Assembly (NCBI GenBank): GCA_013698215.1
Contig: JACCVJ010000194.1
Location: 1-9,164, forward strand
DNA length: 9,164 bases
Direction: 5' to 3'
Origin: Tatlockia sp.
Lineage (GTDB): Bacteria > Cyanobacteriota > Cyanobacteriia > Cyanobacteriales > Chroococcidiopsidaceae
Shown here: positions 1 to 5,983 of the stretch, in pieces
How positions within the stretch are numbered: position 1 is the stretch's first letter
How the letters are laid out: the number at the start of each line of letters is the position of its first letter
Notes under the pieces: model-generated
Told to the model about the DNA's origin: nothing
The model's input: only the letters and a program-made list of their open reading frames with translations
Databases searched by the model: none
Made by a program: the position numbers and the translations under genes

Positions 1-1904
1 GGCGTTATTTATGGGTAAGTGCGGTAATTTTAGGTTTAATAGACTTGTACTCTACAAGTTCTAGAGGTGGATGGCTGGGGTTAATTATAGTAGGTATTAT
101 TAGCTTTATTTTTCTGCTTATTCGCAGTAAGTTACCTCGACTTTGGCTTGGTTTAGCAGGTGTGGCAATTCTCGTTATTTTTAGCTTTTTAGTCTTCGCA
201 AATAATCGCTTGAACACTTTAATTACTGCGGTGCTTACAGGTAAAGGCGTTGGTGAATTTGCCTACAGAATAATTACGGCAACTACAGGCTGGAAAATAG
301 GTATTAACCATCTAATTTTTGGTGCAGCACCGGGAAGCGTACCATTACTATATCAACAGTATCGTCCTACTTGGGCAGGACGAGAAGCAGAACTTGCTTA
401 CCAATTACATAGCACTCCGGCTCATATCTGGGCGGAATTGGGATTAAGTGGAATTGCTGTATTATTAAGTGCGATCGCACTTCTATATTATCTTGGTTTA
501 AAATGGGTAAGCACTTCTGAAAGTAAAAATAATCCTAAACAAATTTTTGTTTATAGTATCTACGCTGGTTTAACAGCTTACGGTATCAATAGTCTGACGG
601 ATTATCAACTTGATAATATTTGCATTAGCGGCACAATTGTAATTTATATAGCAGTATTAGCTGCGTTTTTTCGTTCGGTTTTAGCAAACGAAAACACAAA
701 AATTCAACCTAAAGTACTTAACGGTTTAACCTTAGGAGGATTGGGAATACTTTTAGCAATGATTGTATGGTTATTTCCGATTCATGCTGCTTGGAATTCC
801 TCTAGTATTGGATTTTTGGCTCTAAATTCCCAAACAAATAATCAAACTCCCGTCCAAAAATCGGAATTAGTAACAGAATTTACTCAGCGCCTAACTAAAG
901 CGCATCAATTAGCGCCCTGGGAAGCTTATTATCCTTATCAGCTAGGCTGGAATTTGGGCAATATGGGCTTAGAAGCCAGTAGCCCCCAAGAACGACAAAA
1001 ATTAATCGAAGCTGGCATTGATTGGTTTAATCAAGGCATAAAAGTTTCACCAAATCAAGAATTTGGGCATACAAATTTAGCTTGGTTGCTAATGGCTAAA
1101 GGCGATGCTACAAAAGCTACAAAAGAATTTGCTCGTTCTACTCAATTGATGAGTGCAAAACGGGGTGTATTTTATGGTTTGGGTTTAAGCTTACTAGCTC
1201 AAGGAAAAACAGATTTAGGCATTGAAGCTATTACTTTAGAAGCTTTGCGCGATCCGATTATTATTACTAGCCCAATTTGGAAATCGCCACAGTTAAAACC
1301 AATATATGATCGCGTTATTAGTAGCTTAATAGCCAAGTATACTGTTTTAATTCAAAAACCTTCGCCATTAAACAGTTACTTGCGTTATTGCCTGGGTGGT
1401 TTGCATTGGTGGCAAGGAAATTATCAAGCATCTCGCGCTAATTGGGAAGCTTCTAAATCAGTTTTAGGATTGCAAGTGTTGGACTTAGCAGAAGGTAAAT
1501 CAATATTAAGAGATCAAGCCGCAAATCAGGCGATCGCAGCTTGGCTAGATCCTGCCCACAGACAAACGCTATTACAATCGGCTTTAATTACAGCTAATTC
1601 TACGATTCCCTCGCCCCAATTAGTTCAAGACTTGGCTAAAAGTATGGATTCTTCCGCTACTTTAGAACAGTGGCTAAAACAAAAGGCTCCTACTCAACAA
1701 TACCGCCGTAGCCGTGCGGGTTTCGGAGTTCTTAGCCGCCACAACGACGGACCTGCACCAGTAGATTTTTTACCTGTAGTTGAAAACGGGGCGATGACAA
1801 ATTTATTTGCTGGACTCATCCCTTCAGCTATCTATGAGCCAGAATTAGACTTAGCATTGCAACCTTGGCGCGACTTGTTGCTAAAAAAGATTTCTGCGCC
1901 TTAA
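1..1904 (+). CDS. O-antigen ligase (Wzy_C) family membrane protein with TPR-like C-terminal half, 5'-truncated by the window edge
   Basis: The reading frame is open to the left edge (first full codon at base 3, reading RYLWVSAVILGLIDLYSTSS), so the TTG at 45 is an internal leucine and the true start lies outside the window. The visible part begins in the middle of a polytopic domain: 'STSSRGGWLGL' is the Ser-Arg-Gly-Gly motif usual in O-antigen ligase/polymerase proteins. About six hydrophobic segments follow, with a large loop between the second and third that contains 'GAAPGS' and 'LHSTPAHIWAELGLSG', matching the His...Glu-x-Gly pattern of Wzy_C loops. From about base 880 the protein becomes soluble and TPR-like ('HQLAPWEAYYPYQLGW', then 'SPNQEFGHTNLAWLLMAKGD'). 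The family joins or polymerises lipid-linked glycans on the outer face of the inner membrane; the substrate here is unknown. It looks AT-richer than the genes downstream and is separated from them by 127 bp, so it is probably a different transcription unit. Confidence 0.85.
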   Translation, partial: RYLWVSAVILGLIDLYSTSSRGGWLGLIIVGIISFIFLLIRSKLPRLWLGLAGVAILVIFSFLVFANNRLNTLITAVLTGKGVGEFAYRIITATTGWKIGINHLIFGAAPGSVPLLYQQYRPTWAGREAELAYQLHSTPAHIWAELGLSGIAVLLSAIALLYYLGLKWVSTSESKNNPKQIFVYSIYAGLTAYGINSLTDYQLDNICISGTIVIYIAVLAAFFRSVLANENTKIQPKVLNGLTLGGLGILLAMIVWLFPIHAAWNSSSIGFLALNSQTNNQTPVQKSELVTEFTQRLTKAHQLAPWEAYYPYQLGWNLGNMGLEASSPQERQKLIEAGIDWFNQGIKVSPNQEFGHTNLAWLLMAKGDATKATKEFARSTQLMSAKRGVFYGLGLSLLAQGKTDLGIEAITLEALRDPIIITSPIWKSPQLKPIYDRVISSLIAKYTVLIQKPSPLNSYLRYCLGGLHWWQGNYQASRANWEASKSVLGLQVLDLAEGKSILRDQAANQAIAAWLDPAHRQTLLQSALITANSTIPSPQLVQDLAKSMDSSATLEQWLKQKAPTQQYRRSRAGFGVLSRHNDGPAPVDFLPVVENGAMTNLFAGLIPSAIYEPELDLALQPWRDLLLKKISAP

Positions 1905-2031
1905 TCCATGCAATTCGATAATTTGTCTAATGCCACACTTCAATTACTACTTTCCCTCTCTAAGATAGAAAGCAGAATAGTAAAGCCTATAGTAGTTCGT
2001 AAATAAGCGATCGCACTTAGAGGACAAAATA
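1905..2031 (+). promoter_or_regulatory. Intergenic region likely to hold the promoter of the fbp operon
   Basis: This is the only non-coding stretch directly before fbp, and the gene upstream seems functionally unrelated, so a promoter is expected here. The best -10-like hexamer I see is TATAGT at 1988-1993, with no convincing -35 box 17 bp upstream. A HIP1 octamer (2007-2014) sits between this hexamer and the ribosome binding site. I looked for a GTA-N8-TAC NtcA site and found no exact match. There is no strong terminator hairpin for the upstream gene. The assignment of a promoter is inference from position; the exact hexamer is a guess. Confidence 0.35.
2019..2024 (+). promoter_or_regulatory. 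Ribosome binding site of fbp
   Basis: AGAGGA lies 7 bases upstream of the ATG at 2032, a normal Shine-Dalgarno spacing. It supports that ATG as the fbp start. Only fbp and tal have clear Shine-Dalgarno sequences in this cluster; zwf, opcA and cobB lack one. Confidence 0.65.
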
Positions 2032-3099
2032 ATGACTGACGTGCAACAAATTCAAGAGGATGAGTACGCCTTAGATCGGGATTGTACAACCTTATCGCGT
2101 CACGTATTAGAGCAACTGCACAGTTTTGGCGCAGACGCTCAAGACCTTAGTGCTTTAATGAATAGAATAGCTTTAGCGGGAAAGTTAATTTCCCGTCGGC
2201 TTAGTCGGGCGGGGTTAATGGAAGGGGTACTTGGATTTACTGGAGAAACCAACGTCCAAGGAGAATCTGTTAAAAAAATGGATGTTTACTCCAACGATGT
2301 ATTTATCTCCGTATTTAAGCAAAGTGGGCTTGTATGCCGCCTAGCATCCGAGGAAATGGAGAAACCATACTACATCCCGGAAAACTGCCCAATCGGTCGT
2401 TATACCCTCTTGTATGACCCGATAGATGGATCTTCTAATACCGATATCAACCTAACTTTGGGATCGATTTTTGCCATTCGGCAACAAGTCGGTACCGATA
2501 GCGACGGTACAGCCCAAGACTTGCTTCAAGATGGACATAAGCAAATTGCCGCCGGGTATATTTTGTACGGGCCAAGTACGATGCTAGTTTATTCTATTGG
2601 CAAAGGAGTTCATTCTTTTACCCTCGATCCTAGCCTAGGGGAGTTTATTCTTACTGAAGAAAACATTACAATTCCTAGTCATGGTGCTATTTATAGTGTT
2701 AATGAAGGTAATTTTTGGCAGTGGGATGAATCTTTTAGAGAATATATCCGCTACGTCCACCGCACCGAAGGTTATACCGCTCGTTATGGAGGCGCTATGG
2801 TAGGAGATATTCACCGGATTTTAATCCAAGGCGGCGTGTTTCTCTATCCTGGGACAGAGCAAAAACCCGAAGGTAAGTTGCGCTTATTGTATGAGTCTGC
2901 ACCGTTAGCTTTTTTAATTGAGCAAGCCGGAGGCAGAGCAACTACGGGAATTCAAGAAATTATGGACGTAGTACCCGAAAAATTACATCAACGCACTCCT
3001 TTGATTATTGGGAGCAAAGACGATGTAGCTTTGGTAGAATCGTTTATTCAAAAACAAACTCAGCACCAAATACGCGAAAGATCCCGCGTACCTCAATAA
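2032..3099 (+). CDS. fbp: Class I fructose-1,6-bisphosphatase
   Basis: This 355-residue protein hydrolyses fructose-1,6-bisphosphate to fructose-6-phosphate in the cytoplasm, serving gluconeogenesis and the return of carbon to the oxidative pentose phosphate pathway. Family signatures are clear: 'SEEMEKP' with Glu107/Glu108, the metal-binding 'DPIDGSSN' at 129-136, the substrate region 'RYGGAMVGDIHRIL', and 'LLYES' with Glu288 followed by 'EQAGGRATTG'. Length and motifs fit the class I (plant/animal-like) enzyme, not the GlpX-type FBP/SBPase that usually serves the Calvin cycle in cyanobacteria. The loop at about 153-171, where plastid FBPases carry regulatory cysteines, contains no Cys here, so thioredoxin control of the plastid kind is not expected. 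The gene is first in the run fbp-tal-zwf-opcA, with tal 41 bp downstream. The start is supported by a Shine-Dalgarno sequence at 2019-2024. Confidence 0.97.
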   Translation: MTDVQQIQEDEYALDRDCTTLSRHVLEQLHSFGADAQDLSALMNRIALAGKLISRRLSRAGLMEGVLGFTGETNVQGESVKKMDVYSNDVFISVFKQSGLVCRLASEEMEKPYYIPENCPIGRYTLLYDPIDGSSNTDINLTLGSIFAIRQQVGTDSDGTAQDLLQDGHKQIAAGYILYGPSTMLVYSIGKGVHSFTLDPSLGEFILTEENITIPSHGAIYSVNEGNFWQWDESFREYIRYVHRTEGYTARYGGAMVGDIHRILIQGGVFLYPGTEQKPEGKLRLLYESAPLAFLIEQAGGRATTGIQEIMDVVPEKLHQRTPLIIGSKDDVALVESFIQKQTQHQIRERSRVPQ

Positions 3100-3130
3100 A
3101 ACGTGACGCTCAAATTACAAACACCAATAC

Positions 3131-3134
3131 GGAG
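3131..3134 (+). promoter_or_regulatory. Ribosome binding site of tal
   Basis: GGAG, six bases before the ATG at 3141, is a well-placed Shine-Dalgarno core within the 41-bp fbp-tal gap. No promoter or terminator is visible in that gap, which favours translation from a shared fbp-tal transcript. Confidence 0.6.
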
Positions 3135-3140
3135 TTAATT

Positions 3141-4283
3141 ATGGCAACTAATCGTTTATTAGAGATCAAGCAATTCGGTCAAAGTATCTGGATGGACAAC
3201 TTAACCCGCGACATCGTTAAGTCGGGGGAACTCAAAGACATGGTGGAAAATAAAGGGATCTGCGGGATCACTTCTAACCCAGCTATCTTTGAAAAAGCGA
3301 TCACCGGAAATGTAATTTATGATGCAGACATCGAAGCTGGAATTAATGCCAAGTTACCCACCTACAAAATCTACGAGTCGCTGATATTTGACGATATCCG
3401 TAACGCCTGCGATATTTTGCGCCCCATCTACGATTCATCAGAGGGACTAGACGGCTATGTGAGTATTGAAGTACCACCAACAATCGCTCATGATACTGAG
3501 GCAACTATTAAAGAAGCTAGGCGTTATTATCAGGAGATCGGACGGGACAACGTGATGGTCAAAATCCCTGGTACGAGTTCAGGTTTGCCAGCCGTTGAAC
3601 AGGTAATTAGTGAAGGAATTAATGTCAACGTTACCTTGCTATTTTCTGTAGATAGCTATATTGAGTCAGCATGGGCTTACATTCGTGGCTTGGAAAAACG
3701 TGCCGCCGAAGGCAAAGATATTAGTAAAATTGCCTCCGTCGCTAGTTTCTTTCTCAGCCGCATTGACAGCAACATTGATGGCAAAATTGATGCCAAGCTT
3801 AAAGGCATTGATGATGCCAATATAGCCGCAAAACTGACCGCCGTGAAAGGAAAAGTTGCGATCGCCAATGCCAAAATTGCCTACCAAGAGTACAAAAAGA
3901 TTGTAACAAGCGATCGTTGGAAAGCATTATCAGCTAAAGGTGCAAACGTACAACGCCTACTATGGGCAAGCACTGGCACCAAAGATCCCAGCTACAGCGA
4001 TGTCATGTATGTTGATGAATTAGTAGGCCCAGATACCGTTAATACCCTGCCCCCAAGCACCATTGAAGCTTGCGCCGACCATTGCGACGTTGATAACCGG
4101 GTAGAAACCAAAGTTGATGAAGCTTATCAGCTAATTAAGAGCCTCAAAGATCCTGATATCAATATTGATATCGACAAAGTAATGGAAGAATTGCTAGTTG
4201 ATGGGATTGATAAATTTGTCAAACCTTTTGAATCGTTGATGAGTTCTTTAGAAGATAAAGTTAGCAACCTATCACCCGTATAA
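3141..4283 (+). CDS. tal: Transaldolase
   Basis: The 380-residue product transfers a dihydroxyacetone unit between sedoheptulose-7-phosphate and glyceraldehyde-3-phosphate, giving erythrose-4-phosphate and fructose-6-phosphate in the non-oxidative pentose phosphate branch. The sequence shows 'SIWMDNLTRD' near the N-terminus, 'GITSNPAIFEKAI' (substrate phosphate/active-site strand), and 'VMVKIPGT' containing the Schiff-base lysine, Lys141. 'VNVTLLFS' and 'SFFLSRID' are further barrel strands, and 'LLWASTGTKDP' is the usual C-terminal barrel motif. At 380 residues it belongs to the longer transaldolase group seen in cyanobacteria and actinobacteria, not the roughly 317-residue E. coli TalB type. 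It lies between fbp and zwf, the order described for the Nostoc zwf operon. A perfect 18-bp palindrome occurs inside the gene at 4155-4172, and a hairpin follows five bases after the stop codon. Confidence 0.97.
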   Translation: MATNRLLEIKQFGQSIWMDNLTRDIVKSGELKDMVENKGICGITSNPAIFEKAITGNVIYDADIEAGINAKLPTYKIYESLIFDDIRNACDILRPIYDSSEGLDGYVSIEVPPTIAHDTEATIKEARRYYQEIGRDNVMVKIPGTSSGLPAVEQVISEGINVNVTLLFSVDSYIESAWAYIRGLEKRAAEGKDISKIASVASFFLSRIDSNIDGKIDAKLKGIDDANIAAKLTAVKGKVAIANAKIAYQEYKKIVTSDRWKALSAKGANVQRLLWASTGTKDPSYSDVMYVDELVGPDTVNTLPPSTIEACADHCDVDNRVETKVDEAYQLIKSLKDPDINIDIDKVMEELLVDGIDKFVKPFESLMSSLEDKVSNLSPV

Positions 4284-4288
4284 AAAAC

Positions 4289-4316
4289 CGAGGGAAGGCT
4301 TAAAACCCTTCCCTCG
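4289..4316 (+). terminator. Perfect 10-bp hairpin between tal and zwf (weak terminator, attenuator or processing site)
   Basis: CGAGGGAAGG (4289-4298) and CCTTCCCTCG (4307-4316) are exact reverse complements around an 8-base loop. The stem starts five bases after the tal stop codon. Only three T residues follow (CCCTTTGTCCC), so it lacks the U-tract of a strong intrinsic terminator. It may end part of the transcripts, protect the 3' end of an fbp-tal message, or mark an RNA processing point while allowing read-through to zwf. The structure is seen directly; its role is inference. Confidence 0.6.
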
Positions 4317-4344
4317 CCCTTTGTCCCTTCATCCTCAAATAAAT

Positions 4345-5874
4345 ATGATTAAGTTGCTAGAAAATCCTTTGCGCGTAGGGTTGAAGCAAGAAAAACTACC
4401 CGAGGCGCAAATAATCGTAATTTTTGGTGCTTCAGGAGATTTAACCCAACGTAAATTAGTTCCCGCCCTTTACAAACTACGTAAAGAAAGACGAATTCAT
4501 CCAGAAATTACCATTGTAGGTGTAGCGCGTCGAGAATGGAGCGACCAATATTTCCGCGACAAAATGCGCGAAGGAGTCGAACAATTTTCTGACGGTATTG
4601 GCTCTGAAGATTTGTGGCAAGACTTTTCTCAAGGACTATTTTACTGCCCTGGAGACATTGATAATCCTGAAAGCTACCAAAAACTCAAAACCCTCCTCGG
4701 CGAACTAGACGAGAAACGCGGTACGAGGGGAAACCGAATGTTTTATCTTTCAGTTTCGCCGAACTTCTTTCCCGAAGCAATTTCCCAACTCGGAAAAGCC
4801 CAAATGTTGGCAGATCCCGTCAAAACGCGCTTATTAATTGAAAAACCCTTTGGGCGCGATTTGAGTTCCGCGAGAGTTCTTAACCGAGTAGTACAGCAAA
4901 CTTGCAAGGAAGAACAAGTTTATCGGATCGACCACTATTTAGGCAAAGAAACCGTCCAAAACTTGCTCGTATTTCGCTTTGCCAATGCAATTTTTGAGCC
5001 GTTGTGGAATCGTCAATTTGTCGATCATGTCCAAATTACTGTAGCTGAAACCGTCGGCGTAGAAGATCGGGCGGGATATTATGAGAGTTCCGGCGCATTA
5101 CGAGATATGTTGCAAAACCACTTAATGCAACTCTTTTGCTTAACGGCAATGGAACCACCAAACGCCCTAGATGCCGATAGTTTGAGAACAGAAAAAGTAA
5201 AAGTCATCCAAGCTGCTCGTTTAGCCGACGTACAGAATTTACAAAGATCGGCGGTACGGGGTCAATATAGTGCTGGGTGGATGAAAGGCAAAAAAGTGGC
5301 TGGCTATCGTCAAGAACCAGGGGTAGATCCAAATTCGACGACACCGACTTTTGTAGCAATGAAGTTTTTGGTTGATAACTGGCGCTGGCAAGGTGTACCC
5401 TTTTATTTGCGGACGGGTAAACGATTACCGAAAAAAGTTTCAGAAATATCAATCCACTTTCGGGAAGTTCCGCATTTAATCTTTCAATCGGCGGCGCAAC
5501 AAGTAAATGCCAATATCCTCGCCATGCGGATTCAACCTAATGAAGGTATTTCCCTGCGTTTTGAAGTCAAAATGCCGGGGACATTAGTTAGCACGCGATC
5601 GGTAGATATGGACTTTAGCTATGGTTCTTTTGGGATCCAAGCAACAGGGGATGCTTACGATCGCCTATTGATGGATTGCATGATGGGAGATCAAAGTTTA
5701 TTTACTAGAGCCGATGAAGTAGAAGCAGCTTGGCAATTAGTCACCCCAGCAATGACGGTTTGGGACTCGCCCAGCGATCCCGCCCAAGTTCCTCAATACG
5801 AGGCGGGAACTTGGGAACCGACGGAAGCTGAATTATTAATCAATCAAGATGGCCGCCGTTGGCGCAGACTCTAA
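4345..5874 (+). CDS. zwf: Glucose-6-phosphate 1-dehydrogenase
   Basis: This cytoplasmic enzyme oxidises glucose-6-phosphate to 6-phosphogluconolactone with NADP+, the entry step of the oxidative pentose phosphate pathway. From the ATG at 4345 it is 509 residues, the usual length in cyanobacteria, and begins 'MIKLLENPLRVGL' like its relatives. A TTG at 4321 in the same frame would add eight residues ('SLHPQIN' after the start) that do not look conserved and would place the start next to the upstream hairpin, so I prefer 4345. Neither start has a Shine-Dalgarno sequence. The NADP-binding motif 'GASGDL' is at 28-33, the active-site motif 'RIDHYLGKE' at 194-202, and 'YLRTGKRL' lies further on. 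Cys187 and Cys445 match, as I recall, the positions of the redox-active cysteines reported for Anabaena G6PDH, which also supports the start. It is followed after 109 bp by its effector gene opcA. Confidence 0.97.
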   Translation: MIKLLENPLRVGLKQEKLPEAQIIVIFGASGDLTQRKLVPALYKLRKERRIHPEITIVGVARREWSDQYFRDKMREGVEQFSDGIGSEDLWQDFSQGLFYCPGDIDNPESYQKLKTLLGELDEKRGTRGNRMFYLSVSPNFFPEAISQLGKAQMLADPVKTRLLIEKPFGRDLSSARVLNRVVQQTCKEEQVYRIDHYLGKETVQNLLVFRFANAIFEPLWNRQFVDHVQITVAETVGVEDRAGYYESSGALRDMLQNHLMQLFCLTAMEPPNALDADSLRTEKVKVIQAARLADVQNLQRSAVRGQYSAGWMKGKKVAGYRQEPGVDPNSTTPTFVAMKFLVDNWRWQGVPFYLRTGKRLPKKVSEISIHFREVPHLIFQSAAQQVNANILAMRIQPNEGISLRFEVKMPGTLVSTRSVDMDFSYGSFGIQATGDAYDRLLMDCMMGDQSLFTRADEVEAAWQLVTPAMTVWDSPSDPAQVPQYEAGTWEPTEAELLINQDGRRWRRL

Positions 5875-5894
5875 AAAATGTTTGAAAAATACAG

Positions 5895-5934
5895 TAATAA
5901 TTGTAGTTTTACGTTAAAAAATAATTGTAAAACT
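5895..5934 (+). repeat. Overlapping direct and inverted repeat in the zwf-opcA gap
   Basis: Within the AT-rich 109-bp gap, AATAATTGTA occurs twice (5896-5905 and 5920-5929), 24 bp apart. Overlapping these, AGTTTTAC (5905-5912) and GTAAAACT (5927-5934) form an exact 8-bp inverted repeat with a 14-base loop. No long T-run follows, so a standard terminator is unlikely. The arrangement could be a protein-binding site or an mRNA stem between zwf and opcA. No consensus NtcA site (GTA-N8-TAC) is present. The repeats are seen directly; any function is inference, and low base complexity makes chance possible. Confidence 0.4.
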
Positions 5935-5983
5935 TCCCTATTACTTCATTTTCAAGCCTTCCTACTCCTAACGCAAACTATAT

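Noticed and set aside
45..47. TTG as the start of the first gene
   Set aside because: The frame is open from base 3 to this point and encodes hydrophobic residues continuous with the membrane domain, so this codon is internal.
5..217. Minus-strand frame of 70 codons
   Set aside because: It lies opposite the membrane-protein gene, is basic and low in complexity, and resembles no family; it is a shadow frame.
3740..3850. Internal repeat in tal (IDGKIDAKLKGIDDA)
   Set aside because: It is a short Lys/Asp/Ala-rich helix with similar codons, not a DNA tandem repeat of fixed unit length.
3666..3887. Two overlapping minus-strand frames opposite tal
   Set aside because: They are antisense to a strongly conserved transaldolase and their residues reflect the reverse of its codons.
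5204..5452. Minus-strand frame opposite zwf
   Set aside because: No recognisable domain; it is fully inside zwf and has no plausible ribosome binding site.
5903..5916. Possible NtcA site upstream of opcA
   Set aside because: GTA followed by eight bases gives TTA, not TAC, so the GTA-N8-TAC consensus is not met.
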